DNA of 64,000 nucleotides from Actinopolymorpha alba DSM 45243 (GCF_000373925.1 NZ_KB892790.1:436-64435), one strand, 5' to 3'; numbered from the stretch's first letter, positions 49,577 to 58,414 are shown. Made by a program: numbers and translations. Notes: generated by a model not told the origin, from the letters alone.

Positions 49577-50185
49577 GTGCATGTTCGGCTGCCGATTGAG
49601 CCGATGCTCGCTCGGAGCACCGAACAGTTTCCCGAGCCCGAACAACGTTCCGGAGCTTGGCGCTTTGAGCCGAAATGGGATGGCTACCGAGCAATTTCGC
49701 TCGTCACGGACGAAGGGAACGTACGGATCGTCAGCCGACATGGAACCGATCTCACTGACGTGTTCCCCGAGATCGTAGGGGCGCTGTTCGCGACCGTACC
49801 GAAGGCTTCCGCCGTTGACGGGGAGATCGTCAGATGGACCGGCGGCAAGCTGGACTTCTCCGCGCTGCAACGCCGGTACGCGCGCCGTCGGTACGCCGCG
49901 AAGCTCGCCAAGACCGAGCCCGCGCACCTGATCGTGTTTGACCTCCTCGAACTCGCTGGACGCGACTACAGGCGGCAGCCGCTGACCGAACGTCGCCGCG
50001 CCCTCGAGGGCGTCCTCCGCCGCGCCCCGGCCGGGCTGCCGTTGGCGCTGGGCATGCAGACGAGCGACATCGGCGTGGCACGAGGCTGGTTCGACGAACT
50101 GTCGGTCGTCGGCGTCGAAGGCCTCGTGATCAAACCCGCATCCAGCCGGTACGAGCAGGACCGCCGCGGCTGGTACAAATTCAAA
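49577..50185 (+). pseudogene. ATP-dependent DNA ligase, N-terminal (adenylation) half, interrupted
   Basis: Begins at GTG 49577 (VHVRLPIEPMLARS) after GGAGGGTGG. Nucleotidyltransferase motifs: EPKWDGYRAIS with the AMP-accepting Lys, SRHGTDLTDVFPEI, VDGEIVRW, LIVFDLLEL, EGLVIKPASSRYE, and WYKFK as the last motif. Adenylation-domain sequence stops at 50185 and the frame ends four codons later (SVG, stop 50195-50197). The OB-fold half resumes at 55933. The gene resembles LigC/LigD-type ligases of actinobacteria and is broken by a 5.76-kb insertion. The N-terminal part alone could still be made, but nick sealing would be impaired. Confidence 0.85.
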
Positions 50186-50259
50186 TCTGTCGGGTGAGCT
50201 CCGTCCGGGTCGGTGGCCGGAGTAGCAACCAGCGAGGTCGCGGGCGGGTCGGTTGCGAG

Positions 50260-50293
50260 GTTGCTGTGCGCGACACCTGTCGCGCACAGCAAC
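50260..50293. terminator. long perfect hairpin
   Basis: GTTGCTGTGCGCGACA (50260-50275), two-base loop, TGTCGCGCACAGCAAC (50278-50293): 16 uninterrupted pairs. It lies about 75 bases inside the left end of the insertion and could stop transcription coming from the broken ligase. Confidence 0.7.
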
Positions 50294-50667
50294 GGCCGGT
50301 CGTTGACGCTACGTGCTTCATGACACGGGTGGAGGTCGAGCCCTAGATGCCTGGCCAGGGTGCCGCTGGTCAACGGAGCTGCTGGGAGGCCGCCCAGGTC
50401 CGCAGCGGCGACGCAAGACTAGCCAGGGTCACCGAACAGGCGCTGCACTTGCATCCCGTGCGGGACTGCGGCCGCCGCCCGCTCGAAGCCGGCCCCGGAG
50501 AGCTCCTTGATCAGGACGAAGAGACGCGCGGAGTCACGAAGGCAGGCTAATTTTCGGCCCGTTCCGATCTCGGCCGTAATACGTCCCTGGGGCTTGTTGA
50601 TCAGATAGGTCCAGAACAGTACCGTCAGGGCTTCGAGAGCAGGACACACATTCGTACTGGGGGAATC
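50294..50667. other. intergenic stretch, nothing recognised
   Basis: 370 bases between the long hairpin and the secreted-protein gene. Several short frames occur, none with protein-like composition and a ribosome-binding site. Presumably it contains the promoter for the operon that starts at 50668. Confidence 0.4.
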
Positions 50668-51090
50668 ATGAACCGTCGTGTTCGCGTCGTTATCGGTGTG
50701 TTATGTGCCACCCTTGCTGGTGGTGTGACTACGGCTCTCGCTGACTCCGGTCAGTTCGTTCGTGGGCCAGGCAGTGTCGTCTTCTATTACGGGGTGTCCG
50801 CGGGTAATGCGCGCAGCAACGACATCGCCGGTGGCCCGACATTCAAGTTCTGCGCGGACACGCCTGGCGTGTCATCGAACAAGACCTTCGGTGGTTCGTT
50901 CTTGCGTAACGTTCCACTGGCGCCTGATGAGGTCATTCGCAGTAGGACCGCGTACTTCAGTGATCCGCGGTACTGCTCGACAGCGGTCGCGACCAGCTCG
51001 AGCAACGATTACCACACGGATGCGGTTTGGCCCTATGAACCGGCCTATGGGGCGGGTGCGAACGGCTATTCCAGGGTAGAAGCTCAGTAG
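50668..51090 (+). CDS. secreted small protein (140 aa)
   Basis: ATG 50668 after CTGGGGGAATC. Signal peptide MNRRVRVVIGVLCATLAGGV followed by TTALA/DSG. The mature part of about 115 residues has two Cys (KFCADTPG, RYCSTAVAT), SVVFYYGVSAGNARSND and a Tyr/Gly-rich end (YEPAYGAGANGYSRVEAQ). Family not recognised. It is followed directly by an ABC transporter operon, which suggests a co-expressed export or signalling unit. Confidence 0.65.
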   Translation: MNRRVRVVIGVLCATLAGGVTTALADSGQFVRGPGSVVFYYGVSAGNARSNDIAGGPTFKFCADTPGVSSNKTFGGSFLRNVPLAPDEVIRSRTAYFSDPRYCSTAVATSSSNDYHTDAVWPYEPAYGAGANGYSRVEAQ

Positions 51091-51092
51091 TT

Positions 51093-51872
51093 GTGATCGA
51101 TGAGTTCGACGGCCGCTCCGAGCGGGCCCAGATGGTAGCTGAGGGCTTGACGTTCACCTATCGAGGTGGGCGTCAGGCCCTCGTCGACGTGACGTTCAGC
51201 TGCTCGGCCCGGCGGGTGGCGTTGTTAGGGCCGAACGGCGCAGGTAAGTCGACCCTTCTGGGGATCGTGACCGGTGCCCGGCGGGCCAGCGGCGGCCGGA
51301 TCCAGGTGCGGGGGTACGACTCCAGCGACCGGCGACAGGTCCGGATGTTGCAACGGTCGCTTGGTTTCCTGCCCCAGTCGTTCGCGCCGTTCCCGGGATA
51401 CACCGCTGAGGAGTTCTTGCGGTACGTGGCCTGGCTGCGTGAGGTCCCAGCCGGTCGGGTTGCGGGCCTGGTCGAGAAGGCATTGGCCACGGTCGACCTG
51501 GCCGGTGAGGGAGGGCTGAAGATCAGGCAGATGAGTGGCGGGATGCGCCGCCGCCTCGGTCTTGCTCAAGCCCTGGTCAACGAGCCCGATGTGGTTGTCC
51601 TGGACGAGCCGACGGTGGGGCTGGACCCGCAACAGCGGGCCGAGTTCCGCGACGCGTTGGCGAGGGTAGGGCAGCGATCACTGGTGCTGATGGCCACACA
51701 TCTGGTCGAGGACGTGGCCGTGGTCTGCGACGAGGTCGTCATCCTCGACCGCGGCAAGGTCGCCTTTAGCGGCCCACTGCCCAGTCTGGTCGAGCTGACC
51801 GGCCGCAATATCGTCGATGGCGCGGCCGTCGAGGCGGCCTACCTTCACGTGATGAATGGCGGCGCCGCGTGA
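51093..51872 (+). CDS. ABC transporter ATP-binding protein
   Basis: 259 residues from GTG 51093, two bases after the previous stop; ATG 51132 is a shorter option. Walker A LLGPNGAGKSTLL, Q-loop region FLPQSFAPFPGYTAEEFLRY, signature QMSGGMRRRLGLAQALV, Walker B VVVLDEPTVGLDP, H-loop MATHLVEDV. A typical drug/lantibiotic-immunity-type export ATPase, working with the membrane proteins encoded next. Confidence 0.88.
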   Translation: MIDEFDGRSERAQMVAEGLTFTYRGGRQALVDVTFSCSARRVALLGPNGAGKSTLLGIVTGARRASGGRIQVRGYDSSDRRQVRMLQRSLGFLPQSFAPFPGYTAEEFLRYVAWLREVPAGRVAGLVEKALATVDLAGEGGLKIRQMSGGMRRRLGLAQALVNEPDVVVLDEPTVGLDPQQRAEFRDALARVGQRSLVLMATHLVEDVAVVCDEVVILDRGKVAFSGPLPSLVELTGRNIVDGAAVEAAYLHVMNGGAA

Positions 51873-53140
51873 GTCCTGTGCGCTCCTTGCAGGTCAAGGC
51901 GCTGTGGCGGGTGCTCCTCGAGCACGCCACCGCGGGGGCACCGTTCGCGGGTGGACTTGTCCTTCTAGCCATTGCCACGGCGGCCGGGCTTGGCGTGGAC
52001 CTGTCCAGCGGGCCCGCTCTGTGGGCCAACCCACTCAATGCCGCACTCGTCTCGGTGATGTTCATCGGCGCGGTGAGCGCTGGGTTGGCCACCGTGCAGA
52101 TGCAGGTGCTGCGTACTGGTGGTGTCTTGACTGTCGTACGCACCAGCCCAGGTGGGCCATCACGGGCCATCCTGCTCGCGGTGGCGGTAACCGCGGGGTG
52201 GGGTCTGATGTCCTACTGGTGGGTGACCACGCTCGCCATCCTGCGCGCCGGACCCAGCGGGATACCTGGCCTATCCAGCCTGTCCCTCGTGGCGTTGGGG
52301 TCGGTCGCCGTCATCGCCTCGTGCGCGGTCGGTGCATGCGTCGGCCTGTTCTCCTCTGGCATCTTCACCGCACCAGCGCTCGCGCTCGCGCAGTTCGGCT
52401 GGATCTTCGCTTCCATCTACGCCGATGGCTGGCCAGCGCGGCTCGCACCCACCTACGCCGGTACCTACTATCGGATCTACTCCCAACCCAATATCCGCCT
52501 CGTCGCCGCACAGATCGGCCTTGGGTTGGCTGTGATGTTGGTATGTGCGGCCGTCTGTCTCCTGACCCGCACCCCCACCCGCCTCATCGCCGTCGGAATC
52601 GCCGCCGTGGTGGCCGCGGGATGTGTGACGTCGCTGGCGGCACACGGCGAAGAGGTCGTCAGCCTACGCCGCCTTACCGGCAAGCCTGCCTGTGTGGGCG
52701 GACAGGGCGCCGGGAAGCAGATCCAGATGTGCGGATGGCCTGAGCACCGGGATGCGCTGCCCGCGGCAGCACGGGCGCTGGCGCAGGTGATCGAGCGAGT
52801 CGACCCCATCCTTTCGACACCGACGACCTTCGCAGAACCAGGCGTCGCAGGTAGAGGAATGGCGGGTGCCGGCGTCTACGATACTGGCCAGGTCCAGGTC
52901 CCCCGCTCGGATATCTACCAGGCTGTCGACGCGGTGGCCCCTCGATCGACCTGCGGGTCGAATCGGCCCGGGTCCGGCGTGGTTCCCTCCGCCGAGAAGC
53001 AGCTGCGGTCATGGATTGCCGGCCGCGTGGTCGGACCGGAAACCCTGGACGACAAAGACGTCGCGAACGTGCTGACACAGTCTGATGCACGACAGCGCCA
53101 ATGGGTTCGGCAGCGCCTAGACGACCTACGGTCATGCTGA
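51869..53140 (+). CDS. ABC-transporter-associated membrane protein (423 aa)
   Basis: GTG 51869 overlaps the ATPase stop (GTGA). About six membrane helices (VLLAIATAAGLGVDL, AALVSVMFIGAVSAGLATV, AILLAVAVTAGWGLMSYW, LSLVALGSVAVIASCAVGAC, GLGLAVMLVCAAVCLL, LIAVGIAAVVAAGCVTSLAA) and then a large extracytoplasmic C-terminal domain with Cys pairs (GKPACVGG...QMCGWPEH, RSTCGS). It is the likely permease of the ATPase; the extra domain may bind the cargo, perhaps the small secreted protein. Family not named. Confidence 0.7.
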   Translation: MSPVRSLQVKALWRVLLEHATAGAPFAGGLVLLAIATAAGLGVDLSSGPALWANPLNAALVSVMFIGAVSAGLATVQMQVLRTGGVLTVVRTSPGGPSRAILLAVAVTAGWGLMSYWWVTTLAILRAGPSGIPGLSSLSLVALGSVAVIASCAVGACVGLFSSGIFTAPALALAQFGWIFASIYADGWPARLAPTYAGTYYRIYSQPNIRLVAAQIGLGLAVMLVCAAVCLLTRTPTRLIAVGIAAVVAAGCVTSLAAHGEEVVSLRRLTGKPACVGGQGAGKQIQMCGWPEHRDALPAAARALAQVIERVDPILSTPTTFAEPGVAGRGMAGAGVYDTGQVQVPRSDIYQAVDAVAPRSTCGSNRPGSGVVPSAEKQLRSWIAGRVVGPETLDDKDVANVLTQSDARQRQWVRQRLDDLRSC

Positions 53141-53769
53141 ACCGCAACGTCCGACAAGCCAGGACGCGCCTCCTGCTTTACCTGCTGGTCGTGTGCAAAG
53201 GACACCGGGTCGCCCCGGCAGGCCTGGCGATCCTGGCAGTGGCCGCTGGCCTGTCGATCGCCCCCACCACCGTGACCCTGCCGCAGGTCCGGACCACTAT
53301 CCCGGTATTCACCACCACGACCTTGCTCGCGGGAGCGGTCGCGGCTTTGCTCGCGCTGTCGACCCTGACCGAACCCGCCGCCTCCGTCGCACGGACCTCG
53401 CCACGCGGTTGGGCACGCCTACGTGCCACCCGCGCCCTCCTAGCCACCGCCGCTGCCGCGGCCGCACTGACCGCAGCCCGACCCGTGGCTGCCGGATTCA
53501 CCCTGGTCGTGGTGCTCGCCCTCATCGGCGAAGGGATGCTGCTGGCCTCCCGAGTCGGCACCAAACTTGCCTGGATACTCCCCACCTCCCACCTCGCCGC
53601 GGCCGCCACCTTCGGAACGTCCAGGACCGGCGAAACAGCGCCCTGGGCATGGATAATCGAACCCCACGCCAGCACCGGCGCGCTGCTCACCAGCCTGCTC
53701 CTCTATTCCATCGGCCTCACCTTCTGGATGCACAGCCCAGACCACGACATCACCGACCCGGACCAGTGA
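53134..53769 (+). CDS. second membrane protein of the ABC transporter operon
   Basis: 211 residues from ATG 53134, overlapping the previous stop by seven bases. Five or six membrane segments (LLLYLLVVCKGHRVAPAGLA, LAILAVAAGLSIAP, TLLAGAVAALLALSTL, ALTAARPVAAGFTLVVVLAL, TSLLLYSIGLTFWM). It is probably a second permease subunit. It ends the operon of secreted protein, ATPase and two membrane proteins. Confidence 0.68.
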   Translation: MLNRNVRQARTRLLLYLLVVCKGHRVAPAGLAILAVAAGLSIAPTTVTLPQVRTTIPVFTTTTLLAGAVAALLALSTLTEPAASVARTSPRGWARLRATRALLATAAAAAALTAARPVAAGFTLVVVLALIGEGMLLASRVGTKLAWILPTSHLAAAATFGTSRTGETAPWAWIIEPHASTGALLTSLLLYSIGLTFWMHSPDHDITDPDQ

Positions 53770-53869
53770 GCCCTCCTTCCCGGATGGTGTTCGCTGCCTC
53801 ACGTACGTCGTGTCCGTGGGGAGCGCCTGATCGCCAGGATGGGAAGTACGTGATCGTCGCCACCGCGTT

Positions 53870-54451
53870 TCAGCGTCGGCGTGTTGAGGAGGTAGTGGAA
53901 GTCGCGTTGAGCTGGGTCATCAGTTCTCGATTGGCGGCACGAGCGGCGGCGAGTTCGTCGGTGCGTTCCTCCAGTTGGCGGCGTAGTTCGAGGGTCTGGT
54001 GATGGGCCTCGGACAGTGACTGCTGGAGACTTCGAATGTCGTCTGGTGCGCCGAGGCCGCTGCCGCGGAAGACGGCCTCGCCGAGGGTCTCAGACAGCCG
54101 GGTTTCGAGGCTGCGGATGCGGTCGTGGAGCCGGGTGTTCTGGGCTCTGGTGTTGAGTAGATCGGCGCGCAGCGTTGCCATGCTGGTGGCGCTGTTGGTC
54201 GGTGATGGCTGAGCCGGCTGCTCGGCTGCGGCGAGGACGGCAGCGTGCAGGTCGGGGTGGCGGTGGATGAAGCTGCGGTGCACCCGGGCCGCCCGGGCTA
54301 CTGAGGACACGGTGACGTGCGAGCCTTCGGCACGCAGCTGGGCGATCGCGTTGTGGACTTGCAGTCGGCGCCTGGCGGTGTCTCGGCGTCGGGCTCGGAT
54401 GAGCGGGCTTTCGTCGTCGCCGGTAGTGCCGGGGTGGAGAGGTTCGGTCAT
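53870..54451 (-). CDS. TnpC-like/DUF6262 transposition helper
   Basis: 193 residues from ATG 54451 (GTG 54454 possible). An N-terminal HTH-like region ARRRLQVHNAIAQLRAEGSH, VTVSSVARAARVHRSFIHRH is followed by a long coiled coil (LRADLLNTRAQNTRLHDRIR, LEERTDELAAARAANRELM). This is the usual accessory protein after the tnpB integrase of Tn554-type elements. It lies six bases downstream of the broken integrase. The reading frame is intact. Confidence 0.75.
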   Translation of the reverse strand: MTEPLHPGTTGDDESPLIRARRRDTARRRLQVHNAIAQLRAEGSHVTVSSVARAARVHRSFIHRHPDLHAAVLAAAEQPAQPSPTNSATSMATLRADLLNTRAQNTRLHDRIRSLETRLSETLGEAVFRGSGLGAPDDIRSLQQSLSEAHHQTLELRRQLEERTDELAAARAANRELMTQLNATSTTSSTRRR

Positions 54452-54457
54452 CACGCT

Positions 54458-55810
54458 TCACCGCCCCGCCGCTCGGACAGTGCGGGGATCCGCTGCGGGT
54501 CTGGTTGGCATGCCGAGATCGATGACGGTAGACACGGTTCGACGGGTGGCGCGTAGCACGTTGACGGCCTCGCTGATCTGGTCACGTTCGTCGGTGGCCA
54601 GGTCGTCCAGGTGGGCTTCAACTCGTCGGATCAGGGCGCGAAGTTTGTCGATCTCTATGTCGCTGGGCGTGGCCTCTTCCTTGGCCCATGCCTCGAGTTC
54701 GGTTGCCGCGAGCACGCGTTCGCGGTCGGCGAGCAGCCGGTCAAGGTGTGCCTTGAGCTCGGGGAGATACGCCACGTCGGTGCGGAAGTGGCCGCAGCCG
54801 AGGCAGCGGAACCGGAACGGGCAGGCGCCGCCGCCGGCTTGGACGTTCGATGGTTCGGTGCAGACGCCGTAGGGGACGGCGATCTGGCCAACTCGCATCC
54901 GGGTGCGTTCGCTGTCCGACAGCGTGGTGACATTGCGCCAGATGCGGTTGCCGGCCCCGTCGAACTGGTGCTGGGCGACCCTGTTGACGGCGGCGCGCGT
55001 GCGGGCCTCGGTGATCTTGTAGTAGGCCTCGGTGGAGTGGACGCTGCGGTGTCCAATCAGCTCGCGTAGCACGTCGATCGGAGTGCCCGCGTCGGCGTGC
55101 CGCTGGGCGTAGCTATGCCGGTAGGCGTAGGCGACCACAGTCGACGCCGGGAAGACGCCACCGTCGGACAACACGAACTCGGGCAGCCGGTCGACCCACG
55201 TGCGGTGGATGTTTGTCAGCACGCGTGCGCGCAGCGGCTTGGTGCCGTCAAGGTTGGCGGTGGCCGCCGGCAGCAGCACCAGCTGCGCCGGCTTGGAGTG
55301 CGGGAACGCGGCCCGAACCGTGGCCTGCTGCTCGCGGATCAGTTTCGCGGTGCTGTCTGGGATAGGCAGCCGCCGCTGCAGCCGGTTCTCCTTGTAGTCG
55401 GTGTAGATGAGCACCTACTTGCCGTCGGCGTCCTTGTCGAGACAGTCCAGCGGCAGCTGACACACCTCGTCAGGGCGGCGGCCGGTGTCCATCAGCAGCT
55501 CGACGGCGACGCGGGCGGCGCGGCCGCTGATCTCCTCCAGGATTGACAGGGCATCGTTGAGGGCGTTCATGACCTCGTTGGGCAACGCGCGGCCCGGTCC
55601 GTCCACCGATTGCTGGTCAGGGATGTCGTCCGCGCGGACGGCGAACTCGCCCGGCAGCCCTGCAGCGCAGCCACCCGCGCGGGTCAGTCCGAGATCCCTC
55701 GCGTCTCGCAGCAGGGTGCGGACGTGCCGGACGATCTGCAGGCGCCGGTTCGCCGACAGAGTCTCTGTCTGCTCCAGGTGCCCCAGACGGAAGACGAACC
55801 ACGAATGCAC
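54458..55810 (-). pseudogene. Tn554 TnpB-type tyrosine recombinase, 5'-truncated and split by an in-frame TAG
   Basis: One frame from about 55830 to 54458 interrupted only by TAG at 55415-55417 (…CLDKDADGK, stop, VLIYTDYKENRLQRR…). The catalytic domain has the Arg box MDTGRRPDEVCQLPL, then AYRHSYAQRHADAG (H-x-x-R-like), IDVLRELIGHRS and Tyr in TEAYYKITEARTR. A Cys-rich C-terminus (CPFRFRCLGCGHFRTD) follows, as in TnpB-type site-specific integrases. The N-terminal arm-binding part (about 200 residues) and tnpA are missing. Inactive unless TAG is read through. Confidence 0.82.
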
Positions 55811-55932
55811 GCACGAGCGCCCAACCTAGGCACCTAACAGGTCCCGATCGGTGCCCTTGGGCAGCGTGTCGCGCACGGCCTCAGCCAGGCCCTCACTGCG
55901 ACAGTGCACGACACCTCCGGAGGCCCCAAGGG

Positions 55933-56337
55933 AAACTGAAGACCCGCGCGACAACCGAGTCGATCGTCGGCGGCGTCACCGGCCACCTCCACCGGCCGCG
56001 CCGCCTGATCCTTGGCCGCTACGACTCCGAGACCGGCCGGCTGCGCGTCATCGGGAGCACGACCCAGCTGTCCGACCAGGCGGCAGCCGATGTAGCCCCT
56101 GCCATGACAGTCGCGGTCGGCCCACACCCGTGGCCAGAGGAACTGCCACTCGACTGGCGAGGCGGCCCAACCCAGTATGTGCGGGTCGAGCCCACTGTGG
56201 TTGTAGAGGTCAGCGCCGACCTTGCAACCGATCGCGGACAGCGCTGGCGGCACGCCGTGCGATTCCTCAGAGTTCGAGACTTGCCACCAGACCAGGTGCC
56301 CTTCGATCTGGACCTCGAAACGAGGGAGCAGCCATAG
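55933..56337 (+). pseudogene. ATP-dependent DNA ligase, C-terminal OB-fold half
   Basis: The frame reads KLKTRATTESIVGGVTGHLH, RPRRLILGRYDSETGRLRVI, LPLDWRGGPTQYVRVEPTVV, RWRHAVRFLRVRDLPPDQVP and stops at TAG 56335-56337. This is the OB fold and end of the ligase whose N-terminal half is at 49577-50185; the KLK here aligns with KFK there. It has no start or ribosome-binding site of its own; an internal ATG at 56104 is not a true gene start. Confidence 0.85.
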
Positions 56338-57011
56338 CCTCGGTCCGCGGTACGGCCCTTGGCGCCTACCTCTTTGGAAAAGCCATTCACGGCCTCCCGC
56401 TGGCCCGAGCGTGGATCGTCCGCGCGTCAGAGCCCGGACGATGTGTCCGTCACTGATAATTGACCGTCTCGAACCATGATCCGCCATGTCTTCAGGCACG
56501 CCGGGGGGCACGCTAGCCCCTCAGTCCCATCCCCGACGTCTGGGCGGCTGCCGCGCTGGATCTGTTCATGGCGGGCCCGGACAGGTGCTCAGACAGACTC
56601 TCCCACCACGGTTCGGTGACCACTACGCGGGTGCCGGGCATCGAGCGACGGATGCGTAGTGCTCGGTCAGTGCGCCTGGTAGGCCTAGCTCGTCGAGGTC
56701 GGTCTGCCGACCTTCGTCATCCCAGACCGGTCCCGCTCAGTAGTCCGGCCAGAACTCAAGTGCTCGCACCACCGACGCAATGTCTCTTCGAAGAACCCGG
56801 TCGAGTCGGTTTCGGAGGTGAGGGTGACCATGCGTACGGCCATGTATGTGCTCCCGGATCTGGGCATGAGAAAGGCCCCGGCAACTGGGATGTCCGGGGC
56901 CTACCTGTGGATACACGTATCCGGGGCTGAGTGTTCACCAGTTTTTAAGCGGATGCAAGCCGACCCGCCCCACCATGCAGAGACGACCACGCATGGGCCA
57001 ACCGTCGTCCC
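56338..57011. other. intergenic region with terminator; possible small minus-strand frame
   Basis: Mostly non-coding. AGGCCCCGG (56873-56881) / CCGGGGCCT (56894-56902) is a clear terminator-like hairpin. On the minus strand a short frame from ATG 56843 reads MAVRMVTLTSETDSTGFFEE then TLRRWCEHL before losing protein character, possibly a broken small gene. Nothing else recognised. Confidence 0.4.
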
Positions 57012-57572
57012 CTACCAACTGACATAATTCACTTCCCACCGCTGGTAGTTGCTGCCGTTGCACCCATAGGCACGCAAGCCATAGCTGAAGCTGTGGTCCA
57101 GGCAGCGACTGGTCTTGTGATTCATGTACCTCTCTCTGGTGCCATACCACCAGGATTGGTAACCGCCCCCGTTGCAGGTAATTGCTCGTAGACCGTAGCT
57201 ATTGCTGTGGTCGAGGCATTTCCCAGTTGCGCGGTTCTTCAGAATGTGCGAGCCGCCGGGAGCACCAAAGTAGATGTCCCATATCTGGTTGGGTCCGAAG
57301 TTGCAGTCGAAAGCGCGCAGGCCACGGGAACTACTGTGGTCCAGACACTTACGCGTGTAGCCGTTGCGCAACCTCCAGGTGTATGAAGGTCCGCTGACCT
57401 GGGCCTGCATGGCTGGCTCTGCCTGACGCTCCGCCGTCGGTGCCGTGATCGACCCATCGTCGATGGGTCTCGCCTCGCTCTGGCCCGGCGCACCTATGAG
57501 CGTGGCGAGGGCCATCCCGAGCACCGCCGCCAGCATGACCGATCCACGACGAAGCCCGATACTCCGCACCAC
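57012..57572 (-). CDS. secreted ricin-type beta-trefoil lectin
   Basis: Best start is GTG 57572 (VVRSIGLRRGSVMLAAVLGM), placed after GAAGGGAAGAAG. It gives a normal signal peptide (h-region to GAPGQSEA). ATG 57635 would add 21 charged residues. The mature part has three repeats of the ricin type, each with (R/K)CLDHS...GLRA..CN and a Q-x-W-like end (NQIWDI, YQSWWY, YQRWEV). It should bind sugar outside the cell. There is no catalytic domain, so it may be an adhesin or a surface-binding lectin. Confidence 0.85.
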   Translation of the reverse strand: MVRSIGLRRGSVMLAAVLGMALATLIGAPGQSEARPIDDGSITAPTAERQAEPAMQAQVSGPSYTWRLRNGYTRKCLDHSSSRGLRAFDCNFGPNQIWDIYFGAPGGSHILKNRATGKCLDHSNSYGLRAITCNGGGYQSWWYGTRERYMNHKTSRCLDHSFSYGLRAYGCNGSNYQRWEVNYVSW

Positions 57573-57978
57573 GATGATCTTCTTCCCTTCGCTCGACTTC
57601 TTGGAACGCGGGGACGGATCTCTCCCGGGGGCCATCCATGGGGCACGATGACGCTAGACGTACGAGATCCGCCACACGCCAAGGAGTAGACCAACTCCCA
57701 CTCCCACGGCTCTCCCACTGCGCTGTCACCGCGCTCTCACCGGGTTGGTTGGGGCGTCGAGAGCCCTTCATGTCTCCATCAGGAAGCCTGGTCGGCACGG
57801 CCTGCCTGGCTCGCCCGAGATCGATTCGTGTGCGGCCGAGGGTGCGTGCGCACGCCAAAACTTCGTCGAGGTTGTACAGGGCCACGCCTCGCGGGCCTGT
57901 ACCGCGCCGGGCGATGTGGCCTTCCACGGCCCAGCGCCGGATAGTGCCCTCCGGGATGCAGAGGAACGCGGCAAGCAA
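57349..57978 (-). CDS. small HTH DNA-binding protein (frame continues over the lectin start)
   Basis: Only the first 70 residues or so from TTG 57978 look real: LAAFLCIPEGTIRRWAVEGH, IARRGTGPRGVALYNLDEVL, ACARTLGRTRIDLG, an excisionase/MerR-like helix-turn-helix with wing. There is no in-frame stop until 57349, where it would overlap the lectin gene in another frame, and this tail is not protein-like. Probably a short HTH gene that has lost its start and stop, or a frameshifted one. No ribosome-binding site. Confidence 0.4.
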   Translation of the reverse strand: MLAAFLCIPEGTIRRWAVEGHIARRGTGPRGVALYNLDEVLACARTLGRTRIDLGRARQAVPTRLPDGDMKGSRRPNQPGESAVTAQWESRGSGSWSTPWRVADLVRLASSCPMDGPRERSVPAFQEVERREEDHRGAEYRASSWIGHAGGGARDGPRHAHRCAGPERGETHRRWVDHGTDGGASGRASHAGPGQRTFIHLEVAQRLHA

Positions 57979-58010
57979 CGGGGGGCGGGGATCACATCAC
58001 CCAGTGTGCA

Positions 58011-58040
58011 CGATGCCCCGACCGTAGGGCCGGGGCATCG
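58011..58040 (-). terminator. hairpin terminator
   Basis: CGATGCCCCG (58011-58020), ten-base loop, CGGGGCATCG (58031-58040), just after the stop of the minus-strand gene at 58058. Confidence 0.8.
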
Positions 58041-58057
58041 TCGGCACAGTTGGGCCG

Positions 58058-58414
58058 TCAGAAGACGGTGCCGTTGATGTTGACGTTGCACCACGTGCCG
58101 AGTGACCAGCAGTCCCTCTCTTGGTTGTAGCCGGGCTTCTGGATGCCGGTGAAGAACTGGCGCAGCGCGGCGCCGAGCTGCTTGGCCTCGGGGCTGATCT
58201 GGTGCCGGTAACCGGTTTCGGCGTAGGTGGCGTCGTCGACCCGGCGGTAGAGCCACGCCTCGGGGGCGGCGACGCTGACGGAAACGGCGCTGTACATGGA
58301 TGCCAGCTCGGTGCGGACGCTGACCTTTCCGCCCTCGGGGAGGTTGATGCGGCCGTCCTTGATGGCCTTGCGGATCTCGCGCCGGACGTTCGCGGCGATG
58401 TCCTTGGTGTCCAT
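58058..58414 (-). CDS. hypothetical protein (118 aa), divergent from an operator-controlled gene
   Basis: ATG 58414 (MDTKDIAANVRREIRKAIKD) after GGAAGAAGGGCGG. It has VRTELASMYSAVSVSVAAPE, then a HQISPEAKQLGAALRQFFTG helix and two Cys near the end (RDCWSLGTWCNVNINGTVF). Family unknown to me. It shares the promoter region 58415-58534 with the gene at 58535. Confidence 0.6.
   Translation of the reverse strand: MDTKDIAANVRREIRKAIKDGRINLPEGGKVSVRTELASMYSAVSVSVAAPEAWLYRRVDDATYAETGYRHQISPEAKQLGAALRQFFTGIQKPGYNQERDCWSLGTWCNVNINGTVF

Larger units (their letters stand above)
50177..55941. mobile_element. Insertion in the DNA ligase gene (Tn554-type remnant with transporter cargo)
   Basis: The ligase sequence stops within AAATTCAAA (50177-50185, encoding KFK) and restarts within AAACTGAAG (55933-55941, encoding KLK). 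The two short imperfect repeats encode the same point of the ligase, as expected for a recombinase core site. Inside lie a secreted-protein gene, an ABC transporter operon and, at the right, tnpC-like and tnpB-like genes, the latter broken. No terminal inverted repeats were seen, which fits the Tn554 class. tnpA is absent. Confidence 0.7.

Noticed and set aside
49553-50197. Natural short ligase (214 aa) lacking an OB fold
   Set aside because: The matching OB-fold half is present at 55933-56337 in the right orientation, and both breaks fall at the same point of the protein, so interruption explains it better.
55834-56511. 225-aa minus-strand frame
   Set aside because: It is the antisense shadow of the ligase OB-fold half, which has clear family motifs on the plus strand.
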